Positions 33,701 through 40,521 of a stretch of DNA of 46,693 bases are shown here, one piece after another. The position numbers and the translations under genes are program-made. The stretch's first letter is position 1; each line of letters starts with the position of its first letter. Source of the DNA: an uncultured Finegoldia sp. (GTDB lineage: Bacteria > Bacillota > Clostridia > Tissierellales > Peptoniphilaceae); contig NZ_CAMXVC010000010.1 of assembly GCF_947252345.1 (NCBI RefSeq), forward strand, positions 1 to 46,693, written 5' to 3'. The notes under the pieces were generated by a model. It was not told where the DNA came from. It saw nothing but the letters and a program-made list of their open reading frames with translations, and searched no databases.

Positions 33701-34295
33701 TTTTCGGCAAGATTAATTTCCCTTCGATTTTATTATCGAAGAAACATTGTTCGCCAATGTATTTTAAATTTTCTGGCAATGTGATGCTCGACAAATTCAA
33801 ATGTGCAAATGCGTAATTGCTGATTTTTGTCAAGCTGTTTGGCAATTTGACGCTTTTGATATTGCTGTTATCTCGAAAAGCATCTTGACCAATATAAGTA
33901 TATCCTTCGGGAATCTCCACAGATTCTATGTCTAATTGTTTGAAATCTTCCCCGAGCTTTTTGATTTCATTTTTGTCTACATCTAAATTGTTGACCTCTC
34001 CATTTTCGCCTTCTCTTTGAGTGTACTCGGCTATCTCACTGCTCTTATCGTACAAAAAAGCGAAACTCGCGATTTTTTTCAAATCAACATTGTCCTTGCT
34101 TTTTGCTGGGAGTACAACATTTTTAATTGTCTTTAGTTTTTCAACTCCTTTTTTTGAAAAACCGTACACCGTATCATTTTCGATTACAAAATCGTCTACG
34201 GTGAATTTGTTGTCCTGTGCATTTGAATTAAAGCTCAATCCAAAAACCAAAAGACAAGCAAAAATAATAGAAAATATAAATTTTTTGTTCTTCAT
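30750..34295 (-). CDS. secreted surface protein: BspA-like leucine-rich repeats plus three CWB2 cell-wall-binding repeats
   Basis: An 1181-residue protein. A signal peptide (about 1-26, ending NSNAQ) is followed by two blocks of LRR_5/BspA-type repeats (about 100-265 and 325-560; units such as YIGQDAFRDN and KISNYAFAHLNLSSITLPEN). A helical stretch lies at about 575-690 and a globular segment at about 710-820. A Pro/Thr/Ser linker of 8-residue repeats (about 830-870) and a Gln-rich run precede three cell-wall-binding repeat 2 units (898-1181), each with the N/DRYET-type start and a GG(E/K) turn (VVVIGGKHS, VIIVGGENT, ANVFGGEKS). CWB2 modules attach proteins non-covalently to wall polymers; BspA-type repeats often bind host proteins. 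Codon choice in the CWB2 part differs from the rest. The promoter carries Fur-like boxes. The ligand is unknown. Confidence 0.9.
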   Translation of the reverse strand: MKNKKFIFSIIFACLLVFGLSFNSNAQDNKFTVDDFVIENDTVYGFSKKGVEKLKTIKNVVLPAKSKDNVDLKKIASFAFLYDKSSEIAEYTQREGENGEVNNLDVDKNEIKKLGEDFKQLDIESVEIPEGYTYIGQDAFRDNSNIKSVKLPNSLTKISNYAFAHLNLSSITLPENLKYIGEQCFFDNKIEGKLILPKNLEHLGEGSFKSNKIKELEFQGDKLEVITERAFEDNQIKEVNLPKSVKKIEEAAFNGNLGDKNYANMVVIKTEGTIENKDSHAIVNPTEKDKTTPLEIDSSKWDEKDFKFEKGKVLGFSEIGKLKVRENKNLVIPDKNGETVVDEIADDAFRNIDFEGNSLNKYDLVSVTLPKTIKKIGKFAFQSNYLTEFEAPEDLKTIGDGAFMNNKIDTLSLNDNLEVIGSSAFHINKIFAIVISQNVKEIGMSAFRNNVAQTVFFMGDNVEKIGEMAFCNNKISELDLSSLTKLKTIPVQAFYKNSITNLTLPQNLEGVEEEAFRYNNLNEVEFSDKIKEIKFNAFDDNKADNIYKKVLVKIKNKTLADGENFVVNPEQITKSKDDLKKVLDELNKLDLTILRQDTQKQFNDMKIEADKLLKQENLAEGTKLKFIHDAEFFVGRYKLDSLIKLADATIKNHPQNSEILKDKLDYAKKSYNNSAVNGEKLNRLTKELQNLINIVENKGNMANAIMKQGHFELKTPLPIPSYHIGMNVYFDKDGKILYVLDMSYTIGKGQKDDYGNEILNVDEDNEGYHVLALETLDDYEGLNYSEILKNDVNSIAKIRKGDDRAKYHREGIYNAIKDACKDFEKENKTSKVTPSVPGTPTPSTPGTVTPSVPGTPTPSVPGTVTPSTPNLPNPTTPAQNNTQQQEQKQQQEQKQQPIKTTRTAGTNRTQTAVEISKKYYKKADTVIIASGDNYADSLSASALSKALKAPILLVQKDQLDTIVKQEIQRLGAKNVVVIGGKHSVDKTKDSLTQYNLQTIAGTDRYETSAKIAKEIIKRTATTQAIIASGEEFADALTVAPLANKQNMPILLVQPNNIPKPTQEVMKQIKNVIIVGGENTISKELENKLPSPTRIAGANRYETAKKIYEYGFKDRVEVNITSGENFADSLVVGTIDCPILLTQTNEIPQATKDALKESKIEQANVFGGEKSVSESVVKQFTK
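31683..31803 (-). repeat. 24-base tandem repeat encoding the Pro/Thr/Ser linker
   Basis: About four and a half copies of a 24-base unit encode alternating TPSVPGTP and TPSTPGTV. Copies are nearly identical in DNA, so the linker length is likely to vary by slippage or recombination. It joins the globular part to the wall-binding repeats. Confidence 0.8.
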
Positions 34296-34307
34296 TTTAC
34301 CCTCCTG

Positions 34308-34322
34308 TGATAATGATAGTCT
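34308..34322 (-). promoter_or_regulatory. second Fur-like box, between promoter and start codon of the surface-protein gene
   Basis: TGATAATGATAGTCT (plus-strand reading) matches the first 13 positions of the classical Fur box at 12 places and fits about 15 of 19 overall. It lies just upstream of the ribosome binding site, where binding would block elongation or initiation. Confidence 0.5.
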
Positions 34323-34344
34323 TTATTGTTTTGAGAACGGATTT

Positions 34345-34388
34345 ATTTTACCTCAATTTTTTCTCCGATTCAATGATAATTATTATCG
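34345..34388 (-). promoter_or_regulatory. surface-protein promoter with overlapping Fur box
   Basis: Minus-strand TTGAAT (34368-34373), 17-base spacer, TAAAAT (34345-34350). TGATAATTATTATCG at 34374-34388 matches the 7-1-7 Fur consensus TGATAATNATTATCA at 13 of the 14 defined positions and abuts the -35. The layout is the same as in the zinc-operon promoter at 18254-18300. Confidence 0.7.
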
Positions 34389-34492
34389 AAAATGCTTTAT
34401 TAATAAAATTGTTTCGTCATTATTTTTCCAAGAAAATTAATCAAAATAAATAATTGATATTTGATTTGTAATCTTTTTCTTTGTAAACAAAA

Positions 34493-34524
34493 AAACACAG
34501 CTTTTTTCAATTAAAGCTGTGTTT
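34493..34524 (-). terminator. terminator of the GT4 gene
   Basis: Perfect 12-bp stem AAACACAGCTTT with AAAGCTGTGTTT, 8-nt loop, followed on the minus strand by T's. Confidence 0.85.
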
Positions 34525-34527
34525 AAA

Positions 34528-35754
34528 TTATAAATTGTTTTTCATGTCGGCCAACTCGTCCTCGATTTTTTTCATAATGTTGTGCCAAGAATGGTTTAGC
34601 ACCAAATCGTGGATGCGTTTCGGAATTGGCTCTTTGTTTTGCACTCTGATTATTTGTTTTTCGATTGCTCGTGATAGTCTTTCGACAAATGGCTCTATCT
34701 CAGATTCGTATGGCTCGTCAATTGATTTTAATCGTGGCATTTTGACAAATTCAACCGCCGTACTGTTGTTTATTTCATCTCCCAATGTTTCGATAAGCCC
34801 TTCGATTTCTGTGACTACAATTCTCATTCCACAACCCAACGCTTCTATGGCGATGAGTCCAAGCCCTTCGTAATAGCTTGGAAGAACGTATATGTCTGAC
34901 GCTCTCATTTTGTCGGACAGTTTTTTCTGGCACGAAGTGTTGTGCAAATCAAAATTAAGCGAGTTTTTGGTGTTGTCCCACAACTCGACTTTTGTTTCTA
35001 TGTCTACATCTCCCACCAATGTCAATTCCAAGTTGTCGTATTTTTCTTCGAGTTTTTTAAACGCTTTGCAAAGTTCGTACACTCCTTTTGCACGCGATAA
35101 TTTTCCCGCAAACAAAATTCTGATTCTGTCATTTTGAGGGTCCTTATCTCTTTTGTAAAAAATATCTGCGTTATATCCTCCACCCATAACACGGATTTTG
35201 TCTTTGTCAATTCCAAAAATCTGTGTGATTGGCTCGACATCTTTGTTGCTAAGCGCTAGAACTTTTTTTGCACGATTCAAATCGTTCACCATAAATTCAT
35301 ATAATTCCGGATTCAAATTCGTTTGTCTGATGTCCGTCCCATGATTAATTATCATCGTCGGCGTATCCTCGAAAATATCCAATACGATGCTGCTCAACAT
35401 CCAGCAGTGATGCGTCACTATGACGTCGGGTTGAAATTCTCGTTTCGCTTGATTTAGTTTTCTCTTAAATTCATCTACCCAATCTTCAATCATAGCGTGT
35501 GTCATTTCGCTGTATTTTGTGGATTCATAGGGCATTTCGTCGCTCATACCAACGATTGGAAAATTCAATCGTTCGCTTTTAAATTCCACAGGATATTTCG
35601 TAACTGTTTGAGCGAAATTTGTTTTTATATCATCTTGTATTCCAAAAACCACCGCATTTTCGTGGTCGTGCTGCATATATTCTACGAGATTTGTAAAATA
35701 CACGCCACTTCCAGTTTGTTTCGGCAGTTGTGCTATCACGTGAAGTATTTTCAT
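34528..35754 (-). CDS. GT4-family glycosyltransferase
   Basis: A 408-residue GT-B fold glycosyltransferase, cytoplasmic. The N-terminal domain begins MKILHVIAQLPKQTGSGVYF with the Gly-rich acceptor loop. The C-terminal donor domain shows FAGKLSRAKGVYEL, then SDIYVLPSYYEGLGLIAIEAL containing the E-x7-E motif typical of GT4 enzymes using nucleotide sugars. The sugar and acceptor cannot be deduced; no other polysaccharide genes flank it. The start follows AAGGATG with ordinary spacing. It is transcribed alone, divergent from the MATE gene. Confidence 0.85.
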   Translation of the reverse strand: MKILHVIAQLPKQTGSGVYFTNLVEYMQHDHENAVVFGIQDDIKTNFAQTVTKYPVEFKSERLNFPIVGMSDEMPYESTKYSEMTHAMIEDWVDEFKRKLNQAKREFQPDVIVTHHCWMLSSIVLDIFEDTPTMIINHGTDIRQTNLNPELYEFMVNDLNRAKKVLALSNKDVEPITQIFGIDKDKIRVMGGGYNADIFYKRDKDPQNDRIRILFAGKLSRAKGVYELCKAFKKLEEKYDNLELTLVGDVDIETKVELWDNTKNSLNFDLHNTSCQKKLSDKMRASDIYVLPSYYEGLGLIAIEALGCGMRIVVTEIEGLIETLGDEINNSTAVEFVKMPRLKSIDEPYESEIEPFVERLSRAIEKQIIRVQNKEPIPKRIHDLVLNHSWHNIMKKIEDELADMKNNL

Positions 35755-35844
35755 TTAATCATCCTTTTTCGTTTCTTTCATTACTATATTATCATACTGC
35801 TGTTATATTTTCTTTGTTTATTTATTGAAATAATCTATAAATCA

Positions 35845-35873
35845 TTGATTATGTTGGAATTTTAATGTATAAT
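35845..35873 (+). promoter_or_regulatory. promoter of the MATE transporter gene
   Basis: TTGATT, 17-base spacer, TATAAT: near consensus. The start of transcription near 35880 leaves a leader of about 25 bases that contains AGGAGG (35892-35897). Confidence 0.75.
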
Positions 35874-35902
35874 AGCTTGTATTATTTTACTAGGAGGCGA
35901 TT

Positions 35903-37300
35903 ATTATAGAAAATTTAAATGAACAACGCTCAAATCTTCTCGGCAATGAATCCATTCCGAAATTAATTTGGAAGTTTTCAGTGCCAGCTATTGTTGGAAT
36001 GTTAGTCCAAGCTTTGTACAATGTTGTCGACAGAATTTTCCTTGGTGCCGGCGTAAATCAAATGTCAATCGGTGGAGTTTATTTGATTTTCCCGATTTTT
36101 TTATTTTTGCTGGCTTTCGGTATGTTGATTGGCGTCGGTGGTAATTCGCTTTCTTCTATCAAATTTGGCGAAGGAAAAAAACACGAATCGGAAATCATTT
36201 TGGGGACTTCTTTTGTTTTGTCAATTATATTCGGAGTTTTAATTTCCGTTATTTTTCTTTTTAAACTTGAATGGTTTTTAAAATTATTCGGAGCAAGCGA
36301 TACTTTGATGCCTTACGCCTACGATTACGGCAAGATTATCTTGTACGGAGCTCCTTTTCAAATGGTCGGTTACACGTTGAACAATTTTATCCGTGGCGAG
36401 GGAAATCCAAGAGCTGCGATGTTCACTATGTTTATCGGCGCTTTCACCAATATAATATTGGATTATGTGTTTATTTTCCCGATGCAAATGGGTGTAAAAG
36501 GTGCTGCTTGGGCGACAATCATTGGACAAATCCTGTCTTGTATTTGGGTTGTGAGATATTTTCTGACAGAAAACGCACTGTTGCGTTTGACTAGGGAAAC
36601 TTTAAAAGTCGATATGCACTACTGCAAGCAAATTTTCGCACTGGGAGTCTCGCCATTCGCGATGCAGCTCGTTGCGAGTGGAATCAACATTATTTTCAAC
36701 AATTTCCTAAAAATCTACGGCGGGGACTTGGCTACATCATCGATGAGCGTTATCTACAGCGTGTCACAAATCGCATTTATGCCGATTTTTGGAATTAACC
36801 AAGGTATCCAACCTATTTTGGGATTTAATTTCGGCGCGCACAAATTCAGACGTGTGCAACACACTTTGAGAATCGCCGTGACAATTGGAACTGTGTATAT
36901 GATTTTAAACTGGGTATTCACTATGGTTCGTCCAGATTTGTTGGTCAAGATTTTCATTTCACGACCTGAAGATTACAAAATAATCAAGGACATTGCAATT
37001 CCTGGACTTAGAATTTACAATTCGATGATTTTCATGCTTGGATATTCCATAATTGGATCGTCATTATTCCAAGCAATCGGCAAACCAAAAATTGGTTTCA
37101 TATTGACAATGACAAGACAACTTATTTATTTGTTGCCGTTGATGTTGATTTTCCCAAAACTTTTCGGACTTACAGGCGTGTGGTCAGCGATGCCAGTGTC
37201 TGATGTTTTATCCACATTAACTACGACTTATTTCTTGGTTAAATCAGGATTTTTGGTTAAAACAATTCACAACGACGACGAATTTGTTCTCGGAATTTAA
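35903..37300 (+). CDS. MATE-family multidrug/metabolite efflux transporter, non-canonical start
   Basis: An integral membrane antiporter with about twelve helices. The first in-frame standard start is GTG at 35981, but this would cut away LGNESIPKLIWKFS, a stretch normally present at the MATE N-terminus, and has no ribosome site. The perfect AGGAGG at 35892-35897 points to codons 35903-35908, ATT ATA, in frame and 5-8 bases away. The nearby ATG at 35919 is out of frame and closes after 14 codons. I therefore place the start at AUU 35903 (or AUA 35906), giving about 465 residues, normal for the family. MATE features: VPAIVGMLVQALYNVVDRIF, GEGNPRAAMFTM, and a matching second half with GINQGIQPILGFNFGA. 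Substrate unknown. Confidence 0.85.
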   Translation: MIENLNEQRSNLLGNESIPKLIWKFSVPAIVGMLVQALYNVVDRIFLGAGVNQMSIGGVYLIFPIFLFLLAFGMLIGVGGNSLSSIKFGEGKKHESEIILGTSFVLSIIFGVLISVIFLFKLEWFLKLFGASDTLMPYAYDYGKIILYGAPFQMVGYTLNNFIRGEGNPRAAMFTMFIGAFTNIILDYVFIFPMQMGVKGAAWATIIGQILSCIWVVRYFLTENALLRLTRETLKVDMHYCKQIFALGVSPFAMQLVASGINIIFNNFLKIYGGDLATSSMSVIYSVSQIAFMPIFGINQGIQPILGFNFGAHKFRRVQHTLRIAVTIGTVYMILNWVFTMVRPDLLVKIFISRPEDYKIIKDIAIPGLRIYNSMIFMLGYSIIGSSLFQAIGKPKIGFILTMTRQLIYLLPLMLIFPKLFGLTGVWSAMPVSDVLSTLTTTYFLVKSGFLVKTIHNDDEFVLGI

Positions 37301-37301
37301 A

Positions 37302-37339
37302 AAAGGTTTGAATATTGGGTTCCCAATGTTCAAACCTTT
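37302..37339. terminator. bidirectional terminator after the MATE gene
   Basis: AAAGGTTTGAA with TTCAAACCTTT (11 bp) enclosing ATTGGG with CCCAAT, followed by ATTTTTTT on the plus strand. It serves both converging transcripts. Confidence 0.85.
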
Positions 37340-37345
37340 ATTTTT

Positions 37346-37615
37346 TTAGAATATAAATACTGAAACTAGAATAGACACTACAGCCGTTATCATTATCATA
37401 GGTAGTTTGTAATCAGAAGATGTTTTCTTGAATGATCCTTTATTGAAAATCGCAACCGTAGCCGATGCTACTACAAAAATTGTAGCTGCTATTTTCAAAA
37501 ATCCTACAGCATCAAACTCATTTGTCCTGAAAAATCTGTAGATTGTTATCAACAAAATATATCCAATACAATACGCATATAATTCCAACACTCCAAATCT
37601 ATTTTTTTGTTTCAA
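37346..37615 (-). CDS. hypothetical three-helix membrane protein downstream of tldE
   Basis: An 89-residue protein starting at TTG (37613-37615) after AAGGAGG with 5-base spacing. That site lies just past the tldE stop; a longer frame would start inside tldE and read through the ribosome site. Three hydrophobic helices (about 10-25, 37-53 and 72-89) are separated by short polar loops. No family is recognised. It forms the end of the tldD-tldE transcript unit. Function unknown; a link to TldD/E peptide processing is possible only by position. Confidence 0.65.
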   Translation of the reverse strand: MKQKNRFGVLELYAYCIGYILLITIYRFFRTNEFDAVGFLKIAATIFVVASATVAIFNKGSFKKTSSDYKLPMIMITAVVSILVSVFIF

Positions 37616-37625
37616 TTTTACCTCC

Positions 37626-38915
37626 TTATTTTCCTGCAACTGTTACATTATCGAATGCAATAACTGCTGGAGCTAAGCTGTTTTTGCGAGATTTCAATTC
37701 TTTTGAGAAAATCATAGAATCTTGTACGTCTTTTACATTTAATGAAATTGATCCACCTGTTATGAATGATTCCACACCATCTTTTACAAGTCTTGTAAGT
37801 CTGAATTCTCCACCGAAATCTCCTGTAGCGCTGTCCATCAAAAATGATGAGAACGCCAACACTTCAATGTAGTCTTGTGACTTCAATTCCTCAACCGATT
37901 CATCTCCACCACACACTTCAAAAACTGGAGATTGCCCCATATTTTTGACGTTCAAATAGTAACTGTATTTTGCGTTAGTAACTAAATTTTCAACAACTCC
38001 ATTTTTGTACAAATCATACTCTACAAGTTTTTTACCTTCTGAATCGACAGGTCTTTTGTTGATTGATGTCTCCAACGTTGGATTGATTTTCATGTTGAAG
38101 TTTACTTTTGGATTTTCTCCGAAGAATCTCTCGCCTAATTTTGCCGAGCTGATTTGTTGATAAATCATGGCATCTCTCGCTTGGTCGTAATAGTAATACA
38201 AGAATTCTTCGACAGCTTCGTTTGATAAAAGTACTCTCATATTTTCCATTTTTTCATTTCTAACGGCGCTTGATCTTTTTTCAGTTTCCAAAAGTTGTTT
38301 GTCGACGATTTCTTCGATTTTGGAATAATCAATACTTGTCAAATCATATCCGTTGAATATTTCGACAGGCTCATCTGCGATGTTGCAGTCAGTTACGATT
38401 TCAAATGTAAACTTATTGGATGGATATTCTACATCCACGCCCTTTGATGTAACGACGTGCTTGTGGTTTTCCACTGCGAAAATTTCGCACGAATTTACTT
38501 TTGATTTGTAGCCGTAATCTTTGTATATGACTTCGTGTACTTTTTTGAAATTATCCGTCAAATCTTCGCACACTTTGATGTCTTTTAGCGTAGCGTAGCC
38601 GTCTTCTTTTTCTGGAAGCTCGTAGTATTTGTTCTTGACGAATCTCGCTGCAAAAGCAGTTCTGTCTACTTTTTCTTTAATTTCATCTTCGCTGTCATTC
38701 AAGTTCAACACGACAGTGCTGTCGCCTTTGAATTTATCTCCATTTTCTTCAAAATCCACGAACACTCTCACAGATGTTTCATTTGTCACGCAACTTCTGT
38801 TCATATCCACTTTGTCTTTTATCAAAAAAACTTCGTTGGATTTGGACTCAGTGTTGACAACTATCCAGTCGGTAATTTTTTCGTTTTGTTTTAATATATT
38901 AATCAATCTTTCCAT
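37626..38915 (-). CDS. tldE: TldE/PmbA subunit of the TldD/E metalloprotease
   Basis: A 429-residue protein of the TldD/PmbA family lacking the zinc motif, as expected for the TldE partner. N-terminal SNEVFLIKDKVDMNRSC and ETSVRVFVDFEENGDKF match the family start; the C-terminal half carries SFLMDSATGDFGGEFRLTR and the terminal AFDNVTVAGK. TldD and TldE form a heterodimeric protease that trims modified peptide precursors and unfolded peptides. Its start shares one base with the tldD stop (TAATG), indicating coupled synthesis. Confidence 0.88.
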   Translation of the reverse strand: MERLINILKQNEKITDWIVVNTESKSNEVFLIKDKVDMNRSCVTNETSVRVFVDFEENGDKFKGDSTVVLNLNDSEDEIKEKVDRTAFAARFVKNKYYELPEKEDGYATLKDIKVCEDLTDNFKKVHEVIYKDYGYKSKVNSCEIFAVENHKHVVTSKGVDVEYPSNKFTFEIVTDCNIADEPVEIFNGYDLTSIDYSKIEEIVDKQLLETEKRSSAVRNEKMENMRVLLSNEAVEEFLYYYYDQARDAMIYQQISSAKLGERFFGENPKVNFNMKINPTLETSINKRPVDSEGKKLVEYDLYKNGVVENLVTNAKYSYYLNVKNMGQSPVFEVCGGDESVEELKSQDYIEVLAFSSFLMDSATGDFGGEFRLTRLVKDGVESFITGGSISLNVKDVQDSMIFSKELKSRKNSLAPAVIAFDNVTVAGK

Positions 38916-40339
38916 TAACTTAAAATCCCCTTTGCCTTAATGTATGAACCACCAGTCGATGTCTTAACCCATTCTTTCCAGCCTTTTCCACAATATCCTC
39001 CACCGGAAAGCACGATTCCGTCGGAAACTTGTGTAATTGATTGCAACAAATCAGGCACATATCCTGTCAAATAAACCGGGCTTACGATTTTGCCAGTTAA
39101 TTTGCCATCTATAATTTCTCGTCCCTTCATCGCAACGCATTGAATGCCCCAGTTTTTTGGGTCTTCCATTCCCGATGAGAAACCCTCCAACAAATATCCC
39201 TTGTCGACGGATTTAATCATATCCTCAACAGAATCTTCTCCTTCTTCAAAGAAAGTATTCGTCATACGAGTGTAAACTTTTCTCTTGAAGGATTCTCTCT
39301 TGCCATTTCCCGTGGATTCTTGTCCCAACAAAATTGCAGACAACTCGTCGCACATTCCGTGACGCAAAATTCCCTTGTCGATAATCACGGTGTCTCTACC
39401 CAAATTTCCCTCGTCATCGAACAAATAGCTCGACACTTCGTCGAAAGCTGTAGCACCATCGTGCATTATTATCTTGTCGCTTGCAACTCTCTTGTCTTGG
39501 TATTCTTTTCCCTTTGCACGTTCTTTTACATACATATCCATTTCAGCTCCGTGACCGAAAGCTTCGTGGGCAATCAATCCCGTGAAATCCGGGTCGCAAA
39601 TTATATCGTATTCTCCCGGAACAACTTTTTCTGATGTGAGCAATTCTTCCGCTCTCCTGCAAGCATCATCAGCGGCTTTCTCGAACTCAGAAATCAATTC
39701 ACTTCCGCACAACCCAGAATTAGAAATGAAATCCAATTTTGTGTTGCCATTTTCACTTGCCGCTGCCATCGCAAATCCAGTTGCATAAGCGTAAGATTGG
39801 TACAAATCTTTGTTTTCCGACAAGAAAATTTTGTTAACTTGCGTAATATTCAATCGCAAAGAAAGTTGAACGATTTTTTCGTATTTCGCTTTAACTTCGT
39901 CGTGAACTTTTTGCAATGTAGTGATAATTTTTTCGGGATTGTCTTCTTGTGGCAAATTTTCCACTTCAGTGACTTTTTCTTTTGTAATTGCTTCGTCATT
40001 TGGAAGTCTGTCGTATTTCACCCTGTCCAAGCCCTCTACGATTTTTTTGCGGTCTTCGAGAGCTATCTTGCGGACATTTTTGCAAACTTCATCGACGTCC
40101 ACTTCATTGAACGAGTACTCGCTAAATCCCAAATCAGTGTACACTCTGACTACAAATCCACGTTGATAATCAGGAGACGGATTCAACGAAATCGCAGATG
40201 TCGACACAGCGTAGCTTGCACCGTCAACATCACAACCTAAAATAGAAACGTATTTGAAATCAGATTTTAAATTTTTTATAATTTCTTGTAACTTAGATTT
40301 ATTATCTAATAAAAATTTTGATGTAGTTAGTTTTTTCAT
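38915..40339 (-). CDS. tldD: TldD catalytic subunit of the TldD/E metalloprotease
   Basis: A 474-residue zinc peptidase subunit. The catalytic motif HEAFGH is at residues 258-263 (HExxxH), preceded by YDIICDPDFTGLIA. Further conserved regions are DEGNLGRDTVIIDKGIL, GYLLEGFSSGMEDPKNWGIQ and the C-terminal GGYCGKGWKEWVKTSTGGSY. Length is normal. In enterobacteria the complex matures microcin B17 and CcdA; no modified-peptide cluster is seen next to it here. The start follows AAAGGGGAATAAA, with a promoter at 40361-40389. Confidence 0.92.
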   Translation of the reverse strand: MKKLTTSKFLLDNKSKLQEIIKNLKSDFKYVSILGCDVDGASYAVSTSAISLNPSPDYQRGFVVRVYTDLGFSEYSFNEVDVDEVCKNVRKIALEDRKKIVEGLDRVKYDRLPNDEAITKEKVTEVENLPQEDNPEKIITTLQKVHDEVKAKYEKIVQLSLRLNITQVNKIFLSENKDLYQSYAYATGFAMAAASENGNTKLDFISNSGLCGSELISEFEKAADDACRRAEELLTSEKVVPGEYDIICDPDFTGLIAHEAFGHGAEMDMYVKERAKGKEYQDKRVASDKIIMHDGATAFDEVSSYLFDDEGNLGRDTVIIDKGILRHGMCDELSAILLGQESTGNGKRESFKRKVYTRMTNTFFEEGEDSVEDMIKSVDKGYLLEGFSSGMEDPKNWGIQCVAMKGREIIDGKLTGKIVSPVYLTGYVPDLLQSITQVSDGIVLSGGGYCGKGWKEWVKTSTGGSYIKAKGILS

Positions 40340-40360
40340 TTTATTCCCCTTTCATTAATA

Positions 40361-40389
40361 ATTATAGTAAATACTGATATCTATTACAA
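40361..40389 (-). promoter_or_regulatory. promoter of the tldD-tldE unit
   Basis: Minus-strand TTGTAA (40384-40389), 17-base spacer, TATAAT (40361-40366), about 22 bases from the start codon. Confidence 0.7.
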
Positions 40390-40493
40390 TGAATTTAAGA
40401 AAATGATATCATAAAAATCCCTTCGATTTTATCACGCCCTTAAATTGCATCTAGTTGTAGTCAAAAACCAAAATAATTTTATGGGTACAGTTG

Positions 40494-40502
40494 TGTTATA
40501 CT
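40494..40502 (+). promoter_or_regulatory. extended -10 promoter of the MocR-type gene
   Basis: TGTTATACT about 20 bases before the start codon. Two related words, AGTTGTAG at 40453-40460 and AGTTGTGT near 40490, lie upstream and could be direct-repeat operator halves for autoregulation, as is usual in MocR promoters. Confidence 0.5.
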
Positions 40503-40521
40503 TATTCCAACGGAGGCTTTT

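Noticed and set aside
35919..35963. ATG of a 14-codon frame just after the MATE ribosome site
   Set aside because: Out of frame with the transporter and ends quickly; the conserved N-terminus lies in the other frame. It could at most be a leader peptide.
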